Below, in pieces: positions 1 through 6,337 of a stretch of 8,923 nucleotides of DNA. The notes under the pieces are model-generated. The model saw nothing but the letters and a program-made list of their open reading frames with translations, did not search any database and was not told the DNA's origin. Numbering within the stretch: the first letter of the stretch is position 1; each line of letters begins with the position of its first letter. This DNA is from Polaromonas sp. (GTDB lineage: Bacteria; Pseudomonadota; Gammaproteobacteria; Burkholderiales; Burkholderiaceae_C): contig JANYFF010000375.1 of assembly GCA_025362825.1 (NCBI GenBank), positions 1-8,923 of the forward strand, given 5' to 3'. A program made the position numbers and the translations under genes.

Positions 1-1740
1 GAGGCGCTGGTGCTGGGTGACACCATCGGCAGCAGCGGCGCATGGAGTCGGCCTGTGCGTTACGGCGGGATTCGCTTCGCGCGCGATTTCTCACTGACGC
101 CGGGCTTCGTCACCTACCCGCTGCCCACCATGCGGGGATCGGCTGCACTGCCCTCCACGGTGGACATTCTGGTCAACAACCAGCGCCGCAGCAGCAGCCT
201 GAATGTCGGCTCAGGCCCATTTGATTTGACCAATGTGCCTGTCGTCAGCGGCAGTGGCGAAGTGAACCTGATCGTGCGCGATCTGCGGGGCGTCGAAACC
301 GTCATTTCGCAGAAGTACTACCTGTCGCCGCGCCTGCTCGCACCGGGGCTGTCGGATTTCTCGCTCGATGCGGGCCGCTTGCGTCGCAACTTCGGTGCGC
401 CAGGCAGCGACTACGGTCCTGCCTTCGGCTCGGCCACCTACCGCTACGGCATAAGCGATGCGCTTACAGGCGAGGGACGGGTCGAGGTCCAGAAACAAAG
501 ACAGGCGGCAGGTATCGATTTGGCGGGACGCATAGGCACGCTCGGTTCAGCGCAGGCCACTGCGGCCTGGTCACAAAGCGACAACGACGGGCGCAGCAGC
601 GCCCGCAACGGCGGGCGCTACCTGATGGCCTTTGAACGCAGCGCTCCCAGCGGAGGCAACGGCTCGGTGCAGTGGGAGCATTTCGATGCGGGATTCCGTC
701 AGTTCGGCGACCTGGGTTCGGAAACTCGGCCACGTGACCGGATGCAGGTCCAGACAGGCCTGTCGCTGGCTCGGATGGCGCTGGGCCTGAGCTACACAAG
801 TCAAACGACCTGGGAGGGCGACAACTTCCGGCTGCTTGCAATGAATATCGGAACCCCAATTTTCAACAACCTCTTTCTCAGCGTTTATGCGAACAAGCGC
901 CTGGGCCCCGATGGGGGCTGGGGCGTTGGCTTGAGCCTTCTGATGCCGCTGGAAAAACAACGTACTGTCGTCGCCACCAGCAGCCGGGACAGCGGCGGAC
1001 GGCCGACGTCAGCGGTACAGGCGAGCCAATCACCGCCTGTCGGGCCGGGTTGGGGCTGGCGTGTGCGTGCCAGCGACCAGGCCCGGCAGCAAGCTCAGGC
1101 TGGCGCTGTACTCAACACCGGTGTGGGGCAATTTGTGGCTGAAGCCAACGCCGGCAACGGCAGCAACGCCATCCGCCTGGGTGCCAGCGGATCGGTAGGC
1201 TGGTTGGCCGGCTTGCCGTTCGCAACCCGGCGAATTGACCACGATGCTTTCGCGGTTGTCCGAGTTGCCGACCTGCAAGGTGTTCCGGTGTATCGCAGCA
1301 ACCAGGTTGTTGCGACGACCAACAGCAAAGGGCTGGCGCTGGTCACTGGACTGCGTCCCTACCAGAGGAACCAGCTCAGCCTGGACCCTGACGAGTTGCC
1401 GTTCAACCTGCAGATAGAAGGTGTTGAGGAAATAGTGACGCCCTATGCGCGCAGCGGCGTCTTTGTTGACTTTCCGGTGCGACGCATGCGTAACGCACTC
1501 GTAGTGATTGTTCAACCGGACGGTGCGCCAGTCCCTGCGGGTACGCTGGTAACGGTACTGCCGGGCACAGAACCATTCGTCGTAGGCAAGCGCGGAGAGG
1601 CCTATCTTATGGACCTGAGCGACAGCAATCATTTACGGGTGGACTGGAAAGGCGGTGCTTGTGAGCTCATTGTCGTACTGGACCCGGCGGCGGCCACGGA
1701 GCCACAGATAGGCCCACTCACTTGCCCCGCCAGAAAATAG
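1..1740 (+). CDS. Fimbrial usher, spore coat U (CsuD-like) type, 5'-truncated by the window
   Basis: Outer-membrane usher of a chaperone-usher pilus: it receives chaperone-bound subunits and threads the growing fibre through a beta-barrel pore. The frame is open from base 1, so the gene starts upstream; 579 codons plus stop are present. Family ushers are usually near 800 residues, so roughly 200 residues (signal peptide, N-terminal chaperone-binding domain, first strands) are missing. Visible usher hallmarks are the stretch GPFDLTNVPVVSGSGEVNL, a repeated pattern of alternating barrel-strand residues, and a C-terminal domain with two cysteines (about residues 551 and 572 counted from base 10) that fit the disulfide of usher C-terminal domains. 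The spore coat U gene 59 bp downstream sets the subtype. The GTG at base 10 is internal, not a start. No frameshift is seen. Confidence is high for usher, moderate for subtype. Confidence 0.9.
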   Translation, partial: EALVLGDTIGSSGAWSRPVRYGGIRFARDFSLTPGFVTYPLPTMRGSAALPSTVDILVNNQRRSSSLNVGSGPFDLTNVPVVSGSGEVNLIVRDLRGVETVISQKYYLSPRLLAPGLSDFSLDAGRLRRNFGAPGSDYGPAFGSATYRYGISDALTGEGRVEVQKQRQAAGIDLAGRIGTLGSAQATAAWSQSDNDGRSSARNGGRYLMAFERSAPSGGNGSVQWEHFDAGFRQFGDLGSETRPRDRMQVQTGLSLARMALGLSYTSQTTWEGDNFRLLAMNIGTPIFNNLFLSVYANKRLGPDGGWGVGLSLLMPLEKQRTVVATSSRDSGGRPTSAVQASQSPPVGPGWGWRVRASDQARQQAQAGAVLNTGVGQFVAEANAGNGSNAIRLGASGSVGWLAGLPFATRRIDHDAFAVVRVADLQGVPVYRSNQVVATTNSKGLALVTGLRPYQRNQLSLDPDELPFNLQIEGVEEIVTPYARSGVFVDFPVRRMRNALVVIVQPDGAPVPAGTLVTVLPGTEPFVVGKRGEAYLMDLSDSNHLRVDWKGGACELIVVLDPAAATEPQIGPLTCPARK

Positions 1741-1755
1741 CAGCAGTGTCAACAC

Positions 1756-1779
1756 GCAAACATGCAAACATGCAAACAG
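1756..1779 (+). repeat. Three tandem 8-bp repeats (GCAAACAT, GCAAACAT, GCAAACAG)
   Basis: Two identical octamers at 1756-1763 and 1764-1771 are followed by a third at 1772-1779 that differs only in the last base. The array lies in the spacer between the usher stop and the pilus-subunit ATG, about 20 bp before the start codon and next to its ribosome binding region. A change in copy number would alter leader spacing by 8 bp. It would also shift any reading frame that began at the upstream TTG at 1722. Confidence 0.85.
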
Positions 1780-1799
1780 TAAAGGTAAAGAGAAAAGCA

Positions 1800-2291
1800 A
1801 TGAAACAAGTTTTGCCCCCTGTGCTTGCCGCGCTGGCGCTGGCGATGCCATGGCCCGCAGCTGCTCTGTGCGCGCTGTGTACATGCGCGGTGAGCACCAC
1901 GCCCATCGCTTTTGGCACGTACGACCCCCAGTCCGCGTCGCCACGAGACAGCGATGGTTCGGTGCTTTTCACCTGCGGAGGTTTGGTCGGTGGCGTGGTG
2001 ACCTATGACGTCACCCTTGACAAAGGCCTGAACAGCACCACGTCCAGTCCGCGCAGAATGTCCAGCGGTGCGAGCCGGCTCGACTACGACCTTTACACCT
2101 CAAGCGCGTATGCATCCATTTGGGGCGATGGCACTGGTGGCAGCCAGAAAATCACCGGCAGCGTTACCATCCTCCTCTTGGGTGGAACGACCCGATCGCT
2201 CGTTGTTTATGGCCGTATTCCGAGCAGCCAGACATCCGTCAAGCCGGGCGCCTACAGTGATGCAGTGCTCGTCACCGTCACGTATAACTGA
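1800..2291 (+). CDS. Spore coat U domain pilus subunit, secreted
   Basis: Single-domain spore coat U (SCPU) protein of 163 residues, expected to be assembled by the usher just upstream. Residues 1-22 form a Sec signal peptide with a hydrophobic core ending in AAA. The mature part begins with a cysteine cluster (C24, C27, C29), then the family signature TTPIAFGTYDP at 33-43, a fourth cysteine at 59, a WGDGTGG segment, and the C-terminal PGAYSDAVLVTVTYN, the strand pattern typical of SCPU subunits. ATG 1800 was chosen because the signal peptide begins there and a purine-rich AAAGGT/AAAGAG stretch precedes it. Upstream TTG 1722 and ATG 1770 would add a charged tail before the signal peptide. As the gene after the usher it may be the tip or adhesin subunit, as CsuE is in Acinetobacter, but CsuE is larger, so that role is inferred. 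Confidence 0.88.
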   Translation: MKQVLPPVLAALALAMPWPAAALCALCTCAVSTTPIAFGTYDPQSASPRDSDGSVLFTCGGLVGGVVTYDVTLDKGLNSTTSSPRRMSSGASRLDYDLYTSSAYASIWGDGTGGSQKITGSVTILLLGGTTRSLVVYGRIPSSQTSVKPGAYSDAVLVTVTYN

Positions 2292-2498
2292 ACCCCGAAA
2301 TACACCCTGGCTCACGAGAGAAAGACGCCGTGAATTTACCCACGGCCAAACTCCTTTTCGGCACCTTGCGCTTGCACATCACCTCTTCAGGGGATGACGA
2401 GGCGGCGCAATGCGCGGCATACTGCAGGCAAGTTGCTGTTACAACGAATCAGGGTTCAGACGAGCAAAACAATACCGCCATCAAAGCGCACTCAACAA
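2292..2498. other. Non-coding stretch between pilus subunit and terminator
   Basis: About 200 bp follow the spore coat U stop before the terminator. No convincing ORF is seen: frames open here run through the terminator into the antisense of waaF and lack ribosome binding sites. It is probably the 3' untranslated region of the pilus operon. A 3'-derived small RNA ending at the terminator is possible, but no promoter is evident. Confidence 0.4.
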
Positions 2499-2523
2499 GG
2501 CCACCGCCAGGTGGTCTTTTTTT
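2499..2523 (+). terminator. Rho-independent terminator of the pilus operon
   Basis: GGCCACC (2499-2505) pairs with GGTGGTC (2510-2516) around the tetraloop GCCA, with one G-T pair, and is followed at once by seven T's (2517-2523). Two further A-T pairs extend the stem at its base. It reads on the plus strand after the spore coat U gene and ends just before the waaF stop. On the minus strand the stem also exists but is followed only by TTGTTG, so it would be a weak terminator for waaF. Confidence 0.88.
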
Positions 2524-2530
2524 GCAACCT

Positions 2531-3565
2531 TCAGTATCTTGCGCCCTCATCCTGCCGGCTGATCGCCTGTAAAACCATGGTTGCCCCCACATCATTCAGG
2601 CAACGCATATGGCCCTCATCCAGCGGCAGCGGGCAGACACGCTGAAAGCATGGCGAGCAGTCCAGCGGCGGCTGGTAGTCGGGGTCTGTCTTTAGCCAGA
2701 GCACACGGGCCTTGTCGCTCAGTGGCGGGGTGTGCAGCGGACTGGAAGAGCCAAAAATGGCGACTTGCGGTACGCCAAAGGCGGCGGCCACGTGCATCAG
2801 CCCCGAGTCGTTGCTGATGGTGCTGTGACTTGCGGCGATCAGGCAGAGTGCTTCGGGCAAGGCGGTCTTGCCGGCCAGGTTGATGCATTTGCCGGGTTGC
2901 AGAGCGTTGATAGGCGCCGCGATCTCATTGCATAGCGGCGCTTCCTTGCCCGAGCCCAGCAGCACGACGGGCAGGTGGAGCCTGGTGGCCAGTTCTGAGA
3001 AGTGAGCAGCGGGCCAACGCTTGGCCGGTCCGTATTCGGCTCCGGGTGCAAACACCACATAGCCGCCGCGCAGCAGGCCCAGGCGAGCCAGCGTTTTTTC
3101 TATGTTGGACGCATCCATCTGCAGCCGAGGCTGGTCGGCCTCAAGATTACCCTCGCCGCTCAGCGCCGAATAAAACGCCACCATAGGCGGTTTGTCTTTT
3201 GGATTTTTAAGCCGATGGGTAAGCAGCCCGACACGCACTTCGCCAAGGTAGCCGATGCGCTGGGGGATGCTGGCCAGAAAAGGGAGCAAAGCGCTTTTGA
3301 GCGAATTTGGCAGAACGTAAGCCTTGTCAAATCGGCCCTCGATCTGCCGAGCCAATGCGCGCCTCGCCTTGAACTGCAAGCCGCCATGGGCAAACGGAAA
3401 CTCAATGACTTCTGCGACCTGCGGCATGGCCCGGTAGACCGGCGCCACCCAGGGCAAGGCGCCCACCGTGAGATTTTCACCGCGCGCATGCAGGCGCCGC
3501 AGCAGCGGTTCGGTCATCACCGCGTCGCCTATCCATTGCGGGGCAACGATCAGAGAACGGCTCAA
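2531..3565 (-). CDS. waaF: Lipopolysaccharide heptosyltransferase II (GT9 family)
   Basis: Transfers the second L-glycero-D-manno-heptose from ADP-heptose to the LPS inner core at the cytoplasmic face of the inner membrane. The 344-residue protein opens with SRSLIVAPQWIGDAVM, in which D14 matches the conserved catalytic aspartate of WaaC/WaaF. It has FAPGAEYGPAKRWP at 172-185, the nucleotide-sugar motif SNDSGLMHVAAAFGVP near 251-266, GSSSPLHTPPL, and the late cysteine cluster C303-x2-C306, C311 and C322 typical of WaaF. TTG at 3565 was chosen because an AAGGAG (3576-3571) sits 5 bp upstream and the protein then starts at the conserved strand. A TTG at 3595 would add ten residues unlike the family. 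The gene runs convergent to the pilus operon and divergent from the catalase gene. Confidence 0.92.
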   Translation of the reverse strand: MSRSLIVAPQWIGDAVMTEPLLRRLHARGENLTVGALPWVAPVYRAMPQVAEVIEFPFAHGGLQFKARRALARQIEGRFDKAYVLPNSLKSALLPFLASIPQRIGYLGEVRVGLLTHRLKNPKDKPPMVAFYSALSGEGNLEADQPRLQMDASNIEKTLARLGLLRGGYVVFAPGAEYGPAKRWPAAHFSELATRLHLPVVLLGSGKEAPLCNEIAAPINALQPGKCINLAGKTALPEALCLIAASHSTISNDSGLMHVAAAFGVPQVAIFGSSSPLHTPPLSDKARVLWLKTDPDYQPPLDCSPCFQRVCPLPLDEGHMRCLNDVGATMVLQAISRQDEGARY

Positions 3566-3606
3566 AACCACTCCTTGACTGGAGTCAGAATCCAATTCTT
3601 TTTCAT
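3562..3606 (-). CDS. Possible leader peptide overlapping the waaF start
   Basis: A 14-codon ORF (MKKNWILTPVKEWF) starts at ATG 3606 and stops at TGA 3564-3562. The stop overlaps the proposed waaF TTG start in the sequence TTGA, the geometry of translational coupling, and the waaF Shine-Dalgarno AAGGAG lies inside it. The leader's own ribosome binding site is weak. It could be chance, and no homolog is known to me. Confidence 0.3.
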   Translation of the reverse strand: MKKNWILTPVKEWF

Positions 3607-3702
3607 TATGGTGGTCAAAGGCCGGTTGTTTTAGTCGGGATGGATGGTAACTGGTTCGACTTTTATGGATTACTGTAAAAATGCGATCACAAAATTGACT
3701 AG

Positions 3703-3729
3703 AAAAAACGTTAGCCGCTGTCAGCGGCT
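3703..3729 (-). terminator. Stem-loop with T-run between waaF and the catalase gene
   Basis: AGCCGCT (3713-3719) and AGCGGCT (3723-3729) form a perfect 7-bp stem with a 3-nt loop. On the minus strand the stem is followed after four bases by six T's (3708-3703), so it resembles an intrinsic terminator that would stop minus-strand read-through from the zinc-finger/ilvE run before waaF. On the plus strand it would be a hairpin in the 5' leader of the catalase mRNA, ending 15 bp before the Shine-Dalgarno. Which strand matters cannot be told from sequence. Confidence 0.4.
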
Positions 3730-3756
3730 CGTTTCAATCAAACCAGGAGCCGCCCC

Positions 3757-4785
3757 ATGAAAGCTTTTACCCTGGCCGCTGTGGCCATGGCCGCGTCGAT
3801 GTTGACCCTCAATGCCATGGCGCAAACCAGCACTGGCACGGCAGCTCCATCGGCCAGCGACCCCAACGCGATGGTCAATCAGTTTGAAGCCACAGCCGGC
3901 AAGTTTGAAGGCTACCGCCGGTCTGGCGCCAAAGGCATCTGCGCGACGGGTGAGTTTGTCGGCACTGCCGATGCCAGAGCATTGTCAACCGCCTCCGTCT
4001 TCAGCGGCAGGCCGGTTCCGGTGGTGGTGCGTTTTTCTGTAGGCGGAGCCAACCCAAAAGCGCCAGACAACGCCAAATCCCAGCGCAACCTGGCGCTTCA
4101 ATTTAATCTGCCGGGCGGCGAGCAGTGGATCATGGGCAATATCTCCGCGCCTGTTTTTGGAGCGTCTACACCCCAGCAGCTGATGGACTTTCTGGTATCG
4201 CGCCAGGCTGACCCAGTGACCAAAGCGGCCGACCCCGCCAAGATCAAGGCGTTCAACGATGCCAACCCTGAGGCTCTGCTCCAGGCAAAGCACTATGCGT
4301 CGCAACCTGTTCCTGCCAGTTTTGGCAGCGTGAATTACTGGGGCGTGCATGCATTTGGATTTGTCAATGCCAGCGGTACAAGACAGTTTGGTAAATGGAT
4401 TTTTGAGCCGGTGGGCGGCCTGCAGGGCCTCACCGACGACGAAGCCAAGGCCAAGGGCGTCAGCTTTCTCTTTGATGACCTGCGTCAACGAGTGAAAGAA
4501 AACAAAGTTGCCTTCAACTTCAATCTGGAGCTCGCGCAGCCGGGCGACAAAATTGACAACGCTACCGTGCCGTTGCCTGAGGGCCGTAAGAAGGTCAACT
4601 TGGGGTTGCTGAAAATCACTGCCGTGTCAGATGACGGCGTTGGGTCCTGCCTGACCATCAACTACAACCCTATGGTGATGCCTAAAGGTGTCGTAGCCTC
4701 GGCTGATCCCATGCTGCCTGCCAGGGCAGCACCTTACGCCGTGTCATTGGGCAGACGCCTGGTGGAAGGCGCCAAGCAACAATAA
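3757..4785 (+). CDS. Exported small catalase-family peroxidase with altered distal motif
   Basis: 342-residue heme protein of the small catalase-family peroxidase group (SrpA-like), shorter than classical catalases (about 480 or more). Residues 1-22 are a Sec signal peptide ending AMA, so it should be periplasmic. Family segments are RFSVGGANPKAPDNAKSQR (92-110), ISAPVF (129-134), VNYWGVHAF (192-200), and a C-terminal ASADPMLPARAAPYAVSLGRR, where R323-x3-Y327 fits the proximal heme-ligand motif. The usual distal HAKG reads S56-G57-A58-K59-G60, so the catalytic histidine is absent at that position. There are only two cysteines, C62 and C298, which could pair in the periplasm. AGGAG (3745-3749) sits 7 bp before the ATG. 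It is followed 28 bp later by a HiPIP gene, probably in one operon. Confidence is high for family, low for catalase activity. Confidence 0.88.
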   Translation: MKAFTLAAVAMAASMLTLNAMAQTSTGTAAPSASDPNAMVNQFEATAGKFEGYRRSGAKGICATGEFVGTADARALSTASVFSGRPVPVVVRFSVGGANPKAPDNAKSQRNLALQFNLPGGEQWIMGNISAPVFGASTPQQLMDFLVSRQADPVTKAADPAKIKAFNDANPEALLQAKHYASQPVPASFGSVNYWGVHAFGFVNASGTRQFGKWIFEPVGGLQGLTDDEAKAKGVSFLFDDLRQRVKENKVAFNFNLELAQPGDKIDNATVPLPEGRKKVNLGLLKITAVSDDGVGSCLTINYNPMVMPKGVVASADPMLPARAAPYAVSLGRRLVEGAKQQ

Positions 4786-4813
4786 ACCCGAAAAGCAACC
4801 CAAGGACAACATC

Positions 4814-5137
4814 ATGACCTACACACGCAGAATTTTTTTCAAGCAATCTCTGTCCTGTGCTTCAGCTTTGAGCGCGCTGACCTTGACCCAGACGGTGCAG
4901 GCACAAACACAAACGACTGTGCTGGAGACAGATCCACAGGCAATGGCGCTGGGCTACAGCCCTGACGGCACGAAAACAGACGCCAAAAAGTATCCCAACT
5001 ATGCGGCTGGGCGCAGTTGCAGTGGCTGCGTTTTGTTTCAAGGCAAAGCTGGCGAAAGCTCTGGCAGCTGCGCGGTGTTTGGCAACAAGCTGGTAGCCAG
5101 CAAGGGCTGGTGCAGCGCCTGGACCCAGAAAGCCTAA
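4814..5137 (+). CDS. High-potential iron-sulfur protein (HiPIP), Tat-exported
   Basis: Small periplasmic [4Fe-4S] electron carrier of 107 residues. Residues 4-10 (TRRIFFK) are a twin-arginine motif followed by a hydrophobic stretch and VQA at 28-30, as expected for export of a folded cluster protein. The four cluster ligands are C69-x2-C72-x13-C86-x13-C100, with the family context ALGYSPDGTKTDAKKYPNY before them and KGWCSAW at the end. AAGGA (4802-4806) sits 7 bp before the ATG. The gene starts 28 bp after the catalase-family gene on the same strand, so the two are probably cotranscribed. It may supply or accept electrons for that heme protein. In other proteobacteria HiPIPs serve respiratory or photosynthetic chains, so a general carrier role is also possible. 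Its stop is 5 bp from the convergent zinc-finger gene. Confidence 0.93.
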   Translation: MTYTRRIFFKQSLSCASALSALTLTQTVQAQTQTTVLETDPQAMALGYSPDGTKTDAKKYPNYAAGRSCSGCVLFQGKAGESSGSCAVFGNKLVASKGWCSAWTQKA

Positions 5138-5142
5138 TCAGC

Positions 5143-5352
5143 TCAATGATGCCCGGCGACCTGCTCGCCGGCCTTCAGCGCATACACGGTGCCGCAGTAC
5201 GGGCACTTTGCTTCGCCAGTGCGTGCCACATCAAGATAGACCTTGGGATGGCTGTTCCAGATTTTCATGTCAGCCTTGGGGCTTGGGCAATACACCCCGC
5301 CCTGCGCGTTCAGGTCGGACGCAAGCAGTTCAACGTTAAATGATTTCGTCAT
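5143..5352 (-). CDS. Small zinc-finger (CHCC type) protein
   Basis: 69-residue protein with a CHCC zinc-finger pattern: C22, H35, C50-x2-C53. Core context is GGVYCPSPKADMKIWNSHPKV and AKCPYCGTVY, as in the zf-CHCC family related to the NDUFS6 subunit of complex I. Its bacterial role is not established. ATG 5352 was chosen: it lies 2 bp after the ilvE stop with GAAGG 7 bp upstream inside the ilvE end. A GTG at 5373 would overlap ilvE and add seven unrelated residues. It is very likely cotranscribed, and perhaps translationally coupled, with ilvE. A GC-rich hairpin (5153-5171) lies within the last codons. Confidence 0.85.
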   Translation of the reverse strand: MTKSFNVELLASDLNAQGGVYCPSPKADMKIWNSHPKVYLDVARTGEAKCPYCGTVYALKAGEQVAGHH

Positions 5353-5354
5353 GT

Positions 5355-6302
5355 TCAAACCTTCGCGAGCCACGAAGCATATTTGGGGTTGCGCCCGTTG
5401 ACGATGTCGAAAAACGCCGCCTGGATTTTTTCGGTGATAGGGCCGCGTGAGCCGGTGCCGATTTCAACCCGGTCCAGTTCGCGGATTGGCGTGACTTCTG
5501 CCGCTGTGCCGCTGAAGAACGCTTCATCTGCAATGTAGATTTCGTCGCGTGTGATGGCCTTTTCTTTCAGTTCCAGACCCAGATCCTTGCAAATCGAAAA
5601 AATCGTGTTGCGCGTGATGCCGTTGAGAGCGCCTGCGCTTGAGTCCGGCGTGTAGACCACGCCTTTGCGCACCACGAAAACATTTTCGCCTGCGCCTTCA
5701 GACACAAAGCCCTGCGGGTCCAGCAGCAGCGCCTCGTCATAGCCTTCGTCGGTGGCTTCCATGTTGGCCAGAATCGAGTTGGTGTAGTTACTCACCGCCT
5801 TGGCGTGGATCATGGTGATGTTGACATGGTGGCGCGTAAAGCTGGAGGTCTTCACACGTATGCCGCGCTTCAAGCCTTCGTCGCCCAGGTACGCACCCCA
5901 AGGCCAGGCGGCGACCATCAGATGAATCTTGTTGCCCTTAGGGGACACGCCCAGCTTCTCGGAACCTATCCAGACCAACGGCCGGATGTAGCAACTGGGC
6001 AGATTGTTGGCGCGCACCACGTCAAGCTGGGCCTGCATGACCTCTTCCGGGGTGAAGGGGATTTTCATGCGCAGAATTTTGGCGCTGTTGAACAAGCGCT
6101 CGGTGTGCTCTTCGAGGCGGAAGATGCCGGTGCTGCCATCTTCCAGCTTGTAGGCACGCACCCCTTCAAAAGCGCCGCAGCCGTAGTGCAGGGTGTGGGT
6201 CAAGACATGGATTTTCGCGTCGCGCCACTCGACCATCTGGCCGTCCATCCAGATTTTGCCGTCACGATCTTCCATGGAGGGGGCTGCTGCTACTGGGGAC
6301 AT
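5355..6302 (-). CDS. ilvE: Branched-chain amino acid aminotransferase
   Basis: PLP enzyme (fold type IV) that reversibly transaminates leucine, isoleucine and valine with 2-oxoglutarate in the cytoplasm, the last step of their synthesis. It has 315 residues against 309 in E. coli IlvE. The PLP lysine is K168 in MIHAKAVSNYTNS. E202 in SEGAGENVFVV lies 34 residues later, the same distance as K160-E194 in E. coli. GITRNTI (228-234) binds the cofactor phosphate and TAAEVTPI (266-273) matches the family. Other marks are the N-terminal HYGCGAFEGVRAY and the YIRPLVWIG segment. The start has AGGA 5 bp upstream. It sits between a small membrane protein gene (35 bp upstream) and the zinc-finger gene (2 bp downstream), all on the minus strand. 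No leucine/valine-rich leader peptide was seen. Confidence 0.96.
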   Translation of the reverse strand: MSPVAAAPSMEDRDGKIWMDGQMVEWRDAKIHVLTHTLHYGCGAFEGVRAYKLEDGSTGIFRLEEHTERLFNSAKILRMKIPFTPEEVMQAQLDVVRANNLPSCYIRPLVWIGSEKLGVSPKGNKIHLMVAAWPWGAYLGDEGLKRGIRVKTSSFTRHHVNITMIHAKAVSNYTNSILANMEATDEGYDEALLLDPQGFVSEGAGENVFVVRKGVVYTPDSSAGALNGITRNTIFSICKDLGLELKEKAITRDEIYIADEAFFSGTAAEVTPIRELDRVEIGTGSRGPITEKIQAAFFDIVNGRNPKYASWLAKV

Positions 6303-6337
6303 GCTGATCCTGTGGTGAATTAAGTAAACCGCTGATT

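Noticed and set aside
1030..1632. 200-codon open frame on the minus strand opposite the usher
   Set aside because: No family resemblance and no ribosome binding site; the usher on the plus strand is clearly the real gene, and long antisense frames are common in GC-rich DNA.
1722..1799. Upstream TTG 1722 and ATG 1770 as starts of the spore coat U gene
   Set aside because: They would place a charged tail and the octamer repeats before the signal peptide; ATG 1800 has a purine-rich upstream site and starts a normal signal peptide.
2330..2572. 80-codon plus-strand frame after the spore coat U gene
   Set aside because: It reads through the strong intrinsic terminator at 2499-2523 into the waaF 3' end and has no clear ribosome binding site.
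3002..3634. 210-codon plus-strand open frame opposite waaF
   Set aside because: The minus strand carries all WaaF motifs; the plus-strand translation has no recognisable domain and is a GC-driven shadow.
5153..5171. CCGGCGA/TCGCCGG hairpin between the HiPIP and zinc-finger stops, considered as a bidirectional terminator
   Set aside because: It lies inside the last codons of the zinc-finger gene and has no T-run on either strand.
5805..6323. 172-codon plus-strand open frame opposite ilvE
   Set aside because: It covers the ilvE active-site region in antisense and has no domain or start signals.
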